The position numbers and the translations under genes were made by a program. This document shows positions 17,823-26,883 of a DNA stretch of 64,000 nucleotides, in pieces. This DNA is from Veillonella infantium (GTDB lineage: Bacteria > Bacillota > Negativicutes > Veillonellales > Veillonellaceae). Each line of letters starts with the position of its first letter. Within the stretch, counting starts at the first letter, position 1. The notes under the pieces are model-generated. The model searched no databases. It had not been told where the DNA came from and saw only the letters and a program-made list of their open reading frames with translations. Where the stretch lies: contig NZ_PPDD01000004.1 of assembly GCF_002959895.1 (NCBI RefSeq), positions 27,310 to 91,309 on the forward strand, in the 5' to 3' direction.

Positions 17823-18674
17823 ATGGCAGAATATAATGGCGTAACACTTGAGCCACTTATGGATGGTTCTCAAGATCGTGACTATCAAGTTGAACAATTT
17901 ATTTTCTGGGGCGCAAGTCGTGCAGCAGCATTGGCTTTGTCTCCTAAATTCAGCAGTGTTGCTTTGTGCGCCAATGCAACGTATATGGTAACTCGCATTG
18001 CACATCTTTACGAAGTAGAATTGCAATCTGGTGCCGTAGTGGGTCTAGTTGGTGGTCTTAGCACAGCTGTAGGTACAGCGGCTATTTCTCTTCTTATTCC
18101 TCTAAAAGCAGTTCGCGTTCCTGTAGCAGTTGGTTTAACATATGCTATTGGTAAAATTGCTCACATTTGGATCCAAGATGGTATGCCTTCTGATATCGAA
18201 CGTTATAAACCAATGGTTGCTGAATTCCTTGAAAGCGGTAAAGCTATAGCAGGTGATATCATCCGTGATGCAGGCGCTAGCATTCCTTTCACACAAGGTC
18301 AACGCGACGTTTGGGCTGGTATTGCTAATGAAACAGGTCTTGCTAAAGAAACTTTGAAACAAGTTTACGAAGAAAAAGTAACACCTGCTATCGATAAATG
18401 GAATAACGAAACAAAATATCAAATCCATGACAATGCAGCAGAAGTTGTGGCGAAAGTAACCGATGCGGCAAAAGAGAAAATTGATGTTGCTAAAGAAAAT
18501 ATTGATGTAGCTAAAGAATTAGCTAAAGGTGGCGTAGAAGTAGCTAAAGCTTCTGCACAAGCTGCAGTAGAAACTGCAAAAACTAAAGCTAATGATGCTG
18601 TTGAAACAGCAAAAGATGTTGCTACAAACACTGTTAATACAGCAAAAGATAAAATTGGTGGTTTGCGCAAATAG
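17823..18674 (+). CDS. DUF697-like membrane protein with a LEA-like helical repeat tail
   Basis: The function of this 283-residue protein is unknown. Residues about 20-120 contain two hydrophobic stretches in a pattern like DUF697/YcjF proteins (YMVTRIAHLYEVEL, then LTYAIGKIAHIWI). The last 80 residues are a run of roughly 11-residue amphipathic units rich in Ala, Lys and Glu/Asp (VAKEN, VAKEL, VETAK and so on), like LEA or perilipin-type membrane-surface helices. AAAGGAG precedes the ATG. The DUF1232 gene follows closely, suggesting a joint envelope role. The DUF697 match is moderate only. Confidence 0.7.
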   Translation: MAEYNGVTLEPLMDGSQDRDYQVEQFIFWGASRAAALALSPKFSSVALCANATYMVTRIAHLYEVELQSGAVVGLVGGLSTAVGTAAISLLIPLKAVRVPVAVGLTYAIGKIAHIWIQDGMPSDIERYKPMVAEFLESGKAIAGDIIRDAGASIPFTQGQRDVWAGIANETGLAKETLKQVYEEKVTPAIDKWNNETKYQIHDNAAEVVAKVTDAAKEKIDVAKENIDVAKELAKGGVEVAKASAQAAVETAKTKANDAVETAKDVATNTVNTAKDKIGGLRK

Positions 18675-18693
18675 GCGCTAAAGGATTATGAAG

Positions 18694-19038
18694 ATGAATC
18701 CATTAAAAATTATTACATATGGTAAGTATTTTAACGAATCTAAATTTGCCGCTTTCTTAGGGCGATATGGGAAGAAACTTGCCTTTGTACAACGAGCAGT
18801 GACCTTGTTCCTTTGTATGCGTGATAAGGACACTCCAAAATATGTAAAAGCAGTCATTGCTGGTGCCTTAGGGTATCTTGTATTACCTATTGATATTGTA
18901 CCGGATACAATTCCCGTATTAGGTTGGATAGATGATGTAGCGGTGCTTGGCCTTGCTTTTAAGGTGGCCAATCGCTATATTAAAACTAGTCATCAAGAAG
19001 AGGCCAAAAAATACTTCCCATTTGGTGGCAGTAACTAG
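18694..19038 (+). CDS. DUF1232 (YkvA-family) small membrane protein
   Basis: This 114-residue protein contains the DUF1232 signature YLVLPIDIVPDTIPVLGWID, in which a short helix is broken by Pro-Asp residues. The family's role is not established. The ATG at 18694 has AAGGA eight bases upstream, whereas the ATG at 18688 is too close. It is the second gene of the operon that starts at 17823. Confidence 0.85.
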   Translation: MNPLKIITYGKYFNESKFAAFLGRYGKKLAFVQRAVTLFLCMRDKDTPKYVKAVIAGALGYLVLPIDIVPDTIPVLGWIDDVAVLGLAFKVANRYIKTSHQEEAKKYFPFGGSN

Positions 19039-19050
19039 CTTTTAACCATT

Positions 19051-19088
19051 AAGGCAGTTTGATCCGTTGCGGTTGAACTGCCTTTATT
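19051..19088 (+). terminator. Terminator after the DUF1232 gene
   Basis: AAGGCAGTTT pairs with GAACTGCCTT around a 14-base loop, followed by TTATTTATTT. Confidence 0.85.
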
Positions 19089-19156
19089 TATTTGACACAC
19101 TAAAGTAATAGAGATACAATGAAGATTGTATTCTATGAAAAAAGAAGGAAAAATTT

Positions 19157-19576
19157 ATGCATATTGCTTCAGTAAATGTACGCTTTTACGAAACCGATAT
19201 GATGGGCATTGCGCACCATAGTAATCATTTTAGATGGTTTGAAATGGCACGTATTGAATTCCTTCGTCAAATCGGTGTAACCCTGTGGGATATGATGAAT
19301 GAGGATATTGTATTTCCCATTATGAACGTATCTTGCAATTATAAAGAACCAGCAAATTTTGATGATGAGCTTCATATTGAAACGTATCTAGTTAAGATGA
19401 CACGTGCACAGATGGTATTTCGTTATCGTATGCGCCGTGCCAGTGATGGTGCTCTCCTAGCTACGGGAGAGACTAAGAATGCATTTATGTCAAAATCAAC
19501 AGGTAAAATTGTGCGATTAGACGATACTTTTTATCAGCCAATGTTAGCAGCTGTTGAGGAGATGCCTAATGAGTAA
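19157..19576 (+). CDS. Acyl-CoA thioesterase, YbgC/4HBT hotdog family
   Basis: This 139-residue protein has the 4-hydroxybenzoyl-CoA thioesterase motif FYETDMMGIAHHSNHFRWFE with the catalytic Asp. It should hydrolyse a short or medium acyl-CoA in the cytoplasm. AGAAGGAA precedes the ATG. The murI-like gene starts eight bases before its stop, so the genes are translationally coupled. Confidence 0.88.
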   Translation: MHIASVNVRFYETDMMGIAHHSNHFRWFEMARIEFLRQIGVTLWDMMNEDIVFPIMNVSCNYKEPANFDDELHIETYLVKMTRAQMVFRYRMRRASDGALLATGETKNAFMSKSTGKIVRLDDTFYQPMLAAVEEMPNE

Positions 19577-20372
19577 TGTACAACAATTGCCTATCGGTGT
19601 ATTCGACTCCGGTGTGGGTGGGCTATCTGTTTTAAAGGTTTTACAAGAACAATTTCCTAATGAAGATTTTATCTATATTGGCGATAACGCGAACAATCCT
19701 GTGGGAAATCGCAGTGATGATGAAATTACATATTTAGCTTGTCATATTGCAGAGGCTCTTGAAAAACAGCCTGTAAAATTGATGGTTATTGCTTGTAATA
19801 CGTTTACTGTTGTAGCACTTGATGCGGTACGAGAACGCGTGTCTGTACCCGTTATTGGTGTGTCACAAGGCGTGAAAACAGCGATTAGTCAAAGTAAAAG
19901 TAAGACCATTGGTATCATGGCGACGGTGGCGACTGTGAATAGCCATATTCATAAACACGTAGCCCTCGAAGTTGATCATGAAGTTCTTGTTTGGGAACAA
20001 CCTTGTCCTGAATTGGCAGGTCTCATTGAGCAAGGCCATTTAGATGATTATTTTGTACGTGATGTATGTACTGACTATTTAGAGCCTTTATTATCTCGAG
20101 AAATTGAGGTCGTAGTTTTGGGCTGTACTCATTTCCCATTTGTACAACCTTTGCTAGAGGAACTGACGTCAGGGCGTATTCAATTTATTGACCCTGCTTT
20201 TGAAACGAGTGAATTGGTTCGCCGTAGATTAGAGAGTAAAGATTTGTTTAATCCTCAAAAATCTGCAGGTACTGTAACATTGTATTTTACAAAGGATATT
20301 GAGCTTGGTGATACGCTGAGTGCCTCTTTCCTTGATACAAGTCGTCGCAGCATTGAACATATTACATTATAA
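19569..20372 (+). CDS. murI: Glutamate racemase, with a divergent active-site loop
   Basis: This 267-residue Asp/Glu racemase has FDSGVGGLSV (Asp13, Ser14), the first catalytic Cys in ACNTFT (Cys76) and the second in LGCTHFPF (Cys186). It should convert L- to D-glutamate for peptidoglycan. The substrate loop that normally reads CPYG or VPYG is NPVG here (residues 43-46), so the usual Tyr is replaced by Val; this may alter specificity or rate. The ATG at 19569 overlaps the thioesterase gene. A second racemase elsewhere in the genome would be worth looking for. Confidence 0.88.
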   Translation: MSNVQQLPIGVFDSGVGGLSVLKVLQEQFPNEDFIYIGDNANNPVGNRSDDEITYLACHIAEALEKQPVKLMVIACNTFTVVALDAVRERVSVPVIGVSQGVKTAISQSKSKTIGIMATVATVNSHIHKHVALEVDHEVLVWEQPCPELAGLIEQGHLDDYFVRDVCTDYLEPLLSREIEVVVLGCTHFPFVQPLLEELTSGRIQFIDPAFETSELVRRRLESKDLFNPQKSAGTVTLYFTKDIELGDTLSASFLDTSRRSIEHITL

Positions 20373-20384
20373 AGGAGATGCCCT

Positions 20385-20924
20385 ATGTGGTTTTATAACA
20401 TCCTAAGTTTTGTAATAGCTATTATTGTGGCTATTGCAGCTTTGTATTTATTATTCCGTTTATTTGTATTGAAACAAGGTAATGAAAAGATTATCTTAAT
20501 ACCAAAACGAGCAACAAACTTCCAAGTATCTGATCGTAATTTTGAATCTATTACTTTGTTCTGTGATATTCCGTTTGTAAACAAAGGTCGTCAACTTGGT
20601 ACAATTATGGATTTATTCCCACGTCCATTGTTACCTGAGGAACATTTTGATGCTGTGAAAGTCAATGCATGGGCTATGGATATTAACCGCCCTCGTCATG
20701 ATGGTTATTTTGAAGCTGTTATTATCAAACCTCGAAAAGGCGGTACGATTCGTGTATTCGTTACATTGACAGGTAAAAATGGGAATATTCGTGAAGATAT
20801 TAAGGGCTTCCCTTATATGGACATCGATATTTACTATCAAATCGTAGGTCGTACAGATTATCATATTGATAAACAACGTATTCGTTTGACTGCTGAAGAA
20901 GTGCAAGCAGCATTGGTTCAATAA
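20385..20924 (+). CDS. Membrane-anchored protein of unknown function
   Basis: I do not recognise this 179-residue protein. It starts with one strong transmembrane helix (residues 4-29) and then a soluble, strand-rich domain with several basic residues. Its place between murI and the CofE-like gene, with AAGGAG before the ATG and 12 bases to the next gene, implies a shared operon function, possibly at the cell wall. No catalytic motif is seen. Confidence 0.75.
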   Translation: MWFYNILSFVIAIIVAIAALYLLFRLFVLKQGNEKIILIPKRATNFQVSDRNFESITLFCDIPFVNKGRQLGTIMDLFPRPLLPEEHFDAVKVNAWAMDINRPRHDGYFEAVIIKPRKGGTIRVFVTLTGKNGNIREDIKGFPYMDIDIYYQIVGRTDYHIDKQRIRLTAEEVQAALVQ

Positions 20925-20936
20925 GGAGGCATAACA

Positions 20937-21587
20937 ATGGCAGAATTAGAGTTAGTATGTGTGCCAACACGTATTCTTACAGATAATGATGACATCGTGG
21001 ATGCTATCGTTGAATTTGGCGGTCATAATATTGGACCTGAAGATATCGTATGTGTAGCTGAATCTGTAGTAGCTATTACACAAGGTCGTTTTACTCGTCC
21101 TGAAGAGTTAAATGTTTGCTGGCAAGCTCGTTTAATCAATCGTTTTATCCATCCAGATGGCTCTATGGCGTCCATTTATGGCATGCAATCCGCTATGAAT
21201 CTAGATGGTAAATGGAAAGTATTGGGTGCCTTCATTTTAGGTGCTATTGCTAAAATTTTCCGCAAACCAGGTGTATTCTATGCAATTGCTCGCGCTGCAT
21301 CCTTAACTGATGATGTAACTGGTACAATGCCTCCATTTGACAAGCACATCGTATTTGGTCCAAAGGACCCAGATAAAGTAGCTGAGAAAATCGTATCTCG
21401 CACAGGCTGTTATGGCGCTGTTGTAGCTGACGTTAATGATTTGAAACGTTCCGCTGTGTTAGGTACAAGCCGTGGCATTGACGGTAATAAAATTGCACAA
21501 TTGTTGATTGACAATCCATTTGGTAATGATAGCCAAATGACTCCGATTGTTATCATTAAAAATTACGCATCTGTATCTGGTAAATAA
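20937..21587 (+). CDS. CofE-like (F420:gamma-glutamyl ligase family) protein
   Basis: This 216-residue protein resembles the CofE domain: an N-terminal strand, then GPEDIVCVAESVVAITQGR, and later PPFDKHIVFGPKDP. In methanogens and actinobacteria CofE adds L-glutamate to coenzyme F420, but no F420 genes are visible here and Veillonella is not known for that cofactor. A glutamate-ligating or nucleotide-dependent role on another acceptor is more likely. Sitting two genes after a glutamate racemase strengthens the glutamate connection. The family call is from remembered patterns, not a search. Confidence 0.7.
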   Translation: MAELELVCVPTRILTDNDDIVDAIVEFGGHNIGPEDIVCVAESVVAITQGRFTRPEELNVCWQARLINRFIHPDGSMASIYGMQSAMNLDGKWKVLGAFILGAIAKIFRKPGVFYAIARAASLTDDVTGTMPPFDKHIVFGPKDPDKVAEKIVSRTGCYGAVVADVNDLKRSAVLGTSRGIDGNKIAQLLIDNPFGNDSQMTPIVIIKNYASVSGK

Positions 21588-21590
21588 CAG

Positions 21591-21631
21591 AAGGCTGTAC
21601 TCATCACATAGAGATGGGGACAGCCTTTTTT
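21591..21631 (+). terminator. Terminator after the CofE-like gene
   Basis: AAGGCTGT pairs with ACAGCCTT and is followed by a run of Ts. It ends the thioesterase-murI operon. Confidence 0.9.
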
Positions 21632-21735
21632 TATGTTGCGTGGATAAATGGGATTTATATGTTAAATTGATGGAGCCCATTTAGTTCAATAATTGAGTTT
21701 GTAAGGGACTCTATAAATTCTAATAAGGAGGTTTT

Positions 21736-23466
21736 ATGTTACTCGGTTTAGACGTAGGTGGTACGTTCACAGATGCCGTTATCATAGACGGTCATCGCGT
21801 AGTAGCATCCGCCAAAAGACGGACTACAAAGGACAATCTAATGCAGGGCATAGGCGAGGCTTTAGATGCAGTCCTAGATAGTTGTGATACATCTAATGTT
21901 GAACAAGTAACCTTATCTACTACTGTTGTGACAAATACAATCGTAGAAGAAAAGGAGCAGGTTGTAGATTTGTATGTAGTGACTGGGCCTGGTCGAAATG
22001 TGGATGATATTTTTCCTGTGCAGCCTATATATCTTCAAGGCTATACAGATCATAGAGGTATTGTTGTAGAGCGTACCTCTACTGATGCAGTGTGTGACAT
22101 AGCGCGTATGGTACAAGAGCGAAGTGGTACTGACTTGGCCGCTGTATCTGCAAAATTTGGTGTTCGTAATCCTCAAGAGGAATTATCTATAACAGAAGCA
22201 TTACAAGAAACGTATAATACTATATCTAATGGTAGCTTGTTAAGCGGTTCCTTGAACTTTCCACGTCGCACCATTAGTGCTTATTTTAATAGCGCTGTAA
22301 TGCCAGTATTTTCAGTGTTTAAGAAAAATGTAGAAGATGCGCTGAGTGCACGAAATATTAACGCCCCACTTCATATATTAAAGGCCGATGGGGGCTCTCT
22401 TCCTATGGCGCACATGGTAAGTCGACCTGTAGAAACTGCTTTCACGGGACCTGCCGCAACTGTGCTTGGTTTATCGGCTCTAGGTACCATTGGTGAGTCA
22501 CATACAGTGGCACTAGACATTGGGGGGACTACAACAGATATTTCCCTGTGGAAATATGGGAAACCATTGATGACAAAGAATGGCGTATCCATTCGTGAAT
22601 ATCCAAGTGCAGTGCGATCCTTTGCCGTTACCTCCGTCGGTATTGGCGGTGAGTCGGTAGTTCGCATAGTAGATGGTGAAATCACGGTAGGCCCTGAACG
22701 TGTAGGGCCATCAGCGGCTTTAGGTGGCAATGAACCTACTTTAGGGGATGCTCTCATCGTATTAGGGCACGCAAGTTATGGTGATACTGAACATGCGACA
22801 CAATCCTTACAACAGTTAGCTCGTGTGTTACAGACTAATTGGAAAGAGGCGGACTGTGAAGATTCATTTACAAAGCACAATGCTGAAAAGCAATGTAATC
22901 ATAATATGTCAGCTTTAGATGTGGCAAAGCTTATTGTTGAAAAGGCATTAGAAATAATTCAACATGGTATCGATGAAGTGGTACAGGCAGAAAACAAACG
23001 ACCTGTGTATGTCGTAGCAGATATTGTAAATCCCGATGTCTTTGTGCCTGCTCAAATCGTCGTAGTGGGCGGTACAGCGCCTAGCTTAGGGCCAAGTATC
23101 GGCGAGTTTTTAAACTTACCCGTTACCATTCCTGACAATGCAGCTGTAGCAAATGCTATAGGTGCAGCATTAGCACTATCTACCATTGAACTTACCGTTC
23201 ACGTCGATACAAAACGTCGCTTGCTTGTTATTCCTGAGTTAGGTATTAAGCAGCAAACCTGTACCTTAAAACGAGCTGAACAAGTAGTAGAGCGCGCAAA
23301 AGAGGCTCTTATTGAAGAGGCATTACGCTTGGGTCTGGATAAAACGCAAGAGGTCGAGGTTATTAGCATTGAAGACTTTCCTGTTGTCGAGGGCTGGCAA
23401 TCTATGGAACGTCTAATTACGGTGAAAGTACAACTAGAAGCGGGGGTGAAATACTATGTGGAATAA
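21736..23466 (+). CDS. HyuA-like hydantoinase/oxoprolinase family protein
   Basis: This 576-residue actin-fold ATPase-like protein has LDVGGTFTDAVI at the N-terminus and LDIGGTTTDISLW in the middle, the two phosphate loops of the hydantoinase A/oxoprolinase family. Such proteins couple ATP to opening of a lactam ring (hydantoins, 5-oxoproline) or to carboxylation, usually with a HyuB partner. No HyuB gene is nearby. The gene overlaps an HDAC-like gene by 11 bases. AAGGAGG precedes the ATG. Substrate unknown. Confidence 0.85.
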   Translation: MLLGLDVGGTFTDAVIIDGHRVVASAKRRTTKDNLMQGIGEALDAVLDSCDTSNVEQVTLSTTVVTNTIVEEKEQVVDLYVVTGPGRNVDDIFPVQPIYLQGYTDHRGIVVERTSTDAVCDIARMVQERSGTDLAAVSAKFGVRNPQEELSITEALQETYNTISNGSLLSGSLNFPRRTISAYFNSAVMPVFSVFKKNVEDALSARNINAPLHILKADGGSLPMAHMVSRPVETAFTGPAATVLGLSALGTIGESHTVALDIGGTTTDISLWKYGKPLMTKNGVSIREYPSAVRSFAVTSVGIGGESVVRIVDGEITVGPERVGPSAALGGNEPTLGDALIVLGHASYGDTEHATQSLQQLARVLQTNWKEADCEDSFTKHNAEKQCNHNMSALDVAKLIVEKALEIIQHGIDEVVQAENKRPVYVVADIVNPDVFVPAQIVVVGGTAPSLGPSIGEFLNLPVTIPDNAAVANAIGAALALSTIELTVHVDTKRRLLVIPELGIKQQTCTLKRAEQVVERAKEALIEEALRLGLDKTQEVEVISIEDFPVVEGWQSMERLITVKVQLEAGVKYYVE

Positions 23467-24874
23467 GGGTCTATCCTATCGTGAGCGTCATGGCATTCTA
23501 AATATGGATATTAAACAGGATGAGGCTACGAGCTCAGCTACTAATAAAGCTAACTATCATCACAGTTTAGGTCTAGTATTTTTCCCTGCTTTCGACTGGA
23601 AAATTTCAGAAACTCACCCTGAACGACAGGAGCGTTTGCTTTATACGCGAGATCAAATCGTAGAGGAAGGTTTATTAGATATACCAAATATTAGGGAATA
23701 CAATCCTATAGTAGCTGATTGGGATACCATAGAGCGTGTTCATGTAGGGGCACCTAACTTAGAGTCTTGGGTAACGGAAGCACATCGTGTATCTGCAGGT
23801 GGTGCTATTGTGGCTGCTGATGCGGTTATGCGCGGAGAGGTAGACCGTGCCTTTGCCCTCGTTAGACCTCCAGGACATCATGCGATGGCTATGGTTCATG
23901 GTATTCGTGGGTTCTGTACCATAAATATTGAAGCTGTTATGATTCAACATATGCGCCAAACATATGGTATAAAACGAGTGGCGGTGGTGGACACAGACGT
24001 GCACCATGGCGATGGTTCTCAAGATGTGTTCTACCACGATCCTGATACTCTATATATTAGTTTCCATCAAGATGGACGCACGCTATATCCAGGCACTGGC
24101 TTTATGGATGAGTTTGGCGGTCCTCAAGCTATTGGTGGTAATATAGACATTCCATTGCCCCCAGGAACTGGTGACGAAGGGTTGATGAAGGTTATGCGTG
24201 AATTAGTATTACCTATATTAGAGGAATTTAATCCGGATATCGTTATCAATTCAGCGGGGCAAGATAATCACTTTAGCGATCCTTTGGCGAATATGCAAGT
24301 TACCGCAAAAGGCTATGCCGAGCTTGTAGATTTATTGCAAGCAGATATAGCTGTTTTAGAAGGTGGTTACTCTGTACAGGAAGCGTTGCCTTATGTAAAT
24401 ACAGGTATCATATTATCTATGGCAGGCCTTGATTACAGCAAGGTAGTAGAACCTGCCTTTGACCCTGTTAAATATAAGCAAAGTCAAAATGTAACCATTT
24501 ATATTGATGACCTTATCGCTAAGTGGAAGGTACAATGGGCTAACCGTCATAAGATGGCCGAAGAGGAACGCATCAGTGTGGGCGATATATGGTCGAACCG
24601 CTACAATGTGTACTATGATGAAACAGGTGTACAAGAGGAGCGCCTTGAAAAGGTGCGCATGTATGAAGATAAAGTTGGGTGGCATAGCGTACTTTCACAT
24701 GGTCAATATGGACCCTATGGGCCGCAGAGTGTATATGCTATGTTTATCCCTTGGCAAGCCGATGAGGGAACTCGTCAAGATGCCATTACAGAGGCCAGAC
24801 GGGCTAAAACAGAAGGTGGTACAAGTCGTTATGTTGTGGTGGATCCACTTGGGGATGGACAATACATAATCTGA
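23456..24874 (+). CDS. Histone-deacetylase-superfamily amidohydrolase
   Basis: This 472-residue protein has the arginase-fold deacetylase motifs: RPPGHHA with the catalytic His pair (141-142), DTDVHHGDG with zinc ligands Asp181 and His183, SAGQDNHFSDPLA with the third ligand Asp270, and EGGYS with the transition-state Tyr. Bacterial members deacetylate acetylpolyamines or other N-acetylated amides. A C-terminal extension of about 130 residues goes beyond the usual catalytic domain. Its start overlaps the HyuA-like gene, implying a joint pathway on an amide or lactam substrate. SpeD at 26963 shows polyamines are made nearby, but no direct link is seen. Confidence 0.88.
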   Translation: MWNKGLSYRERHGILNMDIKQDEATSSATNKANYHHSLGLVFFPAFDWKISETHPERQERLLYTRDQIVEEGLLDIPNIREYNPIVADWDTIERVHVGAPNLESWVTEAHRVSAGGAIVAADAVMRGEVDRAFALVRPPGHHAMAMVHGIRGFCTINIEAVMIQHMRQTYGIKRVAVVDTDVHHGDGSQDVFYHDPDTLYISFHQDGRTLYPGTGFMDEFGGPQAIGGNIDIPLPPGTGDEGLMKVMRELVLPILEEFNPDIVINSAGQDNHFSDPLANMQVTAKGYAELVDLLQADIAVLEGGYSVQEALPYVNTGIILSMAGLDYSKVVEPAFDPVKYKQSQNVTIYIDDLIAKWKVQWANRHKMAEEERISVGDIWSNRYNVYYDETGVQEERLEKVRMYEDKVGWHSVLSHGQYGPYGPQSVYAMFIPWQADEGTRQDAITEARRAKTEGGTSRYVVVDPLGDGQYII

Positions 24875-24905
24875 TTCGTAGTGATAAAAAATAGTTAAAT
24901 TGTGA

Positions 24906-24946
24906 TATAATAGGAAAAGATAACGCCCCTTTGTGTAAGGGGCGTT
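24906..24946 (+). promoter_or_regulatory. -10 element and 5'-end hairpin of the rph transcript
   Basis: TATAAT at 24906-24911 is the likely -10 for rph; the -35 is weak. A ten-base-pair stem (AACGCCCCTT/AAGGGGCGTT) at 24922-24946 would then lie at the very 5' end of the message. No T-run follows, so it is unlikely to be only the terminator of the upstream gene. Confidence 0.55.
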
Positions 24947-24978
24947 CTAATGTTTAGATTTAGAATGGTGAGGTTCCT

Positions 24979-25734
24979 ATGCGCAGCGATAATAGAACAG
25001 CAGGTCAATTGAGACCTATTAAAATAACACGGAATTTTACAGAGTATGCAGAAGGTTCTGTACTCATTGAGTGTGGCAAGACAAAGGTTATCTGTACTGC
25101 TACTGTTGAGGATTCTGTGCCGCGCTGGCTCAAAGGTTCTGGCCAAGGCTGGGTAACTGCGGAATACTCCTTGTTGCCACGTTCTACGCAAACTCGCGTG
25201 AGCCGTGAGGCTGCAAAGGGGAAACAAACGGGCCGTACTGTAGAAATTCAACGCCTTATCGGTCGTGCATTACGTGCTGTTGTAGACCTTGAAGCGCTAG
25301 GAGAACGTTCTATTACTATCGATTGTGACGTTATTCAAGCCGATGGTGGTACGCGTACAGCATCTATTACGGGTGCATTTGTAGCTCTCGTTGATGCGGT
25401 GGATTTCACCTTTGGCGGAGCTGGCAAATTCCCAATTACCGATTTCTGTGCAGCTATTTCCGTAGGGATTGGCCCAGAAGGTCCTATCACGGATCTTTGC
25501 TATGAAGAGGATAGTGCGGCTATCGTTGATATGAATGTGGTGCGTACTGGATCTGGTAATATGGTTGAGGTGCAAGGTACAGGTGAACATGGTACCTTTA
25601 ATCGTGATGAACTCAATGCATTACTCGATTTAGCAGAGGCTGCTACAGATGAGCTCATGGCTAAACAACGTGAAGTACTTGGTACAACAGCAGATAAAGT
25701 AGGTAAGGTATATCCTACAGCTCCGGAGGTGTAA
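24979..25734 (+). CDS. rph: Ribonuclease PH
   Basis: This 251-residue phosphorolytic 3'-5' exoribonuclease trims tRNA 3' ends. It has the conserved start RTAGQLRPI, the RGR-type phosphate region [14 protein letters not shown], and [19 protein letters not shown]. It sits immediately before rdgB (stop and start one base apart), a gene order common in Firmicutes. Confidence 0.97.
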   Translation: MRSDNRTAGQLRPIKITRNFTEYAEGSVLIECGKTKVICTATVEDSVPRWLKGSGQGWVTAEYSLLPRSTQTRVSREAAKGKQTGRTVEIQRLIGRALRAVVDLEALGERSITIDCDVIQADGGTRTASITGAFVALVDAVDFTFGGAGKFPITDFCAAISVGIGPEGPITDLCYEEDSAAIVDMNVVRTGSGNMVEVQGTGEHGTFNRDELNALLDLAEAATDELMAKQREVLGTTADKVGKVYPTAPEV

Positions 25735-25735
25735 G

Positions 25736-26311
25736 ATGGAACAAATCGTATTAGCTACAGGTAATAAAGGAAAAATTCGTGAATTTTCCGAGGCTTTTTC
25801 CCATTTATCCATCGACTGTGTACCTGTAAAAGAGGTCATTGCCATTGAGGAACCTGAGGAAACAGGGACAACCTTTATGGAGAATGCACGTTTAAAGGCG
25901 CGCTACTACGCAAAGGCTACCAATCGGCCATGCCTTGCTGATGATTCTGGCATCACCGTAGATGCTCTTAATGGGGCACCAGGGGTATATTCTGCTCGCT
26001 ATGCAGGTCATCATGGTGATGACCAAGCTAATAATGAAAAATTAATTCGCGAACTGCAAGGTAAAAGCGACCGCACAGCTCATTATGTATGCGCCTTAGC
26101 ACTCGTATATCCTGATGGCCGTGAAGTGACAGCTGAAGGCTATTGTGATGGACTTGTTCAAGATGAGCCAAAAGGGGACAATGGTTTTGGCTATGATCCA
26201 TACTTTTATGTGCCTGAATTTGAAAAGACAATGGCAGAACTTAGCATTGAAGAAAAGGAAACCATCAGCCATCGTGGCCGTGCTTTACGCAAATTAATTA
26301 ACAAGCTTTAA
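25736..26311 (+). CDS. rdgB: XTP/dITP diphosphatase (RdgB/HAM1 family)
   Basis: This 191-residue house-cleaning enzyme removes hypoxanthine and xanthine nucleoside triphosphates from the nucleotide pool. It has the nucleotide-binding start LATGNKGKIREF, the metal-site region LADDSGITVDALNGAPGVYSAR, and GFGYDPYFY near the end. GGAGG lies in the last codons of rph. Confidence 0.96.
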   Translation: MEQIVLATGNKGKIREFSEAFSHLSIDCVPVKEVIAIEEPEETGTTFMENARLKARYYAKATNRPCLADDSGITVDALNGAPGVYSARYAGHHGDDQANNEKLIRELQGKSDRTAHYVCALALVYPDGREVTAEGYCDGLVQDEPKGDNGFGYDPYFYVPEFEKTMAELSIEEKETISHRGRALRKLINKL

Positions 26312-26351
26312 TATTTTCGAACTATATGGTATAGTTCATATAAATATGTAA

Positions 26352-26357
26352 TATAAT
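26352..26357 (+). promoter_or_regulatory. -10 element for the phosphoesterase gene
   Basis: TATAAT lies 21 bases before the ATG at 26378. The predicted leader is only about 13-15 bases and has a weak ribosome binding site (AGAGAA). Confidence 0.5.
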
Positions 26358-26377
26358 AGTGTTAGAGAACTTATAAA

Positions 26378-26875
26378 ATGAAACGAATTGGTATTTTAAG
26401 TGATACCCATGGGTATCTAGATGATATAGATCTTGTCTTGGAGGCTACAGCAGACCAAGAAATTGATATGTGGCTTCATGCTGGTGATTATGGTGATGAT
26501 GCACGCTATATGCAGGAACATACTGATATTCCTGTATATGCAGTGCGCGGTAATAATGACCGTGTACAGCCGCTTGAACCGCGAGAACAGTTGATTCCTC
26601 TAGAGGATACCTATATTTACATGACTCATGGTCATGAGGTATCATATTATAATCGAATACAAAAACTGATTGAGTTAGGCACTGATATGGGGGCGCGACT
26701 CATCGTGTCCGGTCATAGTCATCATCATGGTGAGGTTCGAGTTCGTGATGCGGTATTTGTGAATCCCGGCAGTATATCGTTGGCTCGTGACCGCTCAGGC
26801 GGTACATTTGCTATCGTTACCTACGATAATGGACAGTTTGATGTAGAGTTTGTGTATAAACAAGATATTGTTTAG
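26378..26875 (+). CDS. YfcE/MJ0936-family metallophosphoesterase
   Basis: This 165-residue calcineurin-like phosphodiesterase has all five metal-binding motifs: SDTHGY, HAGDYGD, GNND, THGH and GHSHHHG. It hydrolyses phosphodiesters in vitro in characterised relatives; the natural substrate is unclear. It has its own short-leader promoter and follows rdgB. Confidence 0.92.
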   Translation: MKRIGILSDTHGYLDDIDLVLEATADQEIDMWLHAGDYGDDARYMQEHTDIPVYAVRGNNDRVQPLEPREQLIPLEDTYIYMTHGHEVSYYNRIQKLIELGTDMGARLIVSGHSHHHGEVRVRDAVFVNPGSISLARDRSGGTFAIVTYDNGQFDVEFVYKQDIV

Positions 26876-26883
26876 TTATATGG

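Noticed and set aside
20937..21587. Evidence for coenzyme F420 synthesis
   Set aside because: A single CofE-like domain without other F420 genes in view is not enough; another ligase role is more likely.
24504..24869. A 121-codon frame inside the HDAC-like gene
   Set aside because: It overlaps a well-supported coding region in another frame and its product has no family features.
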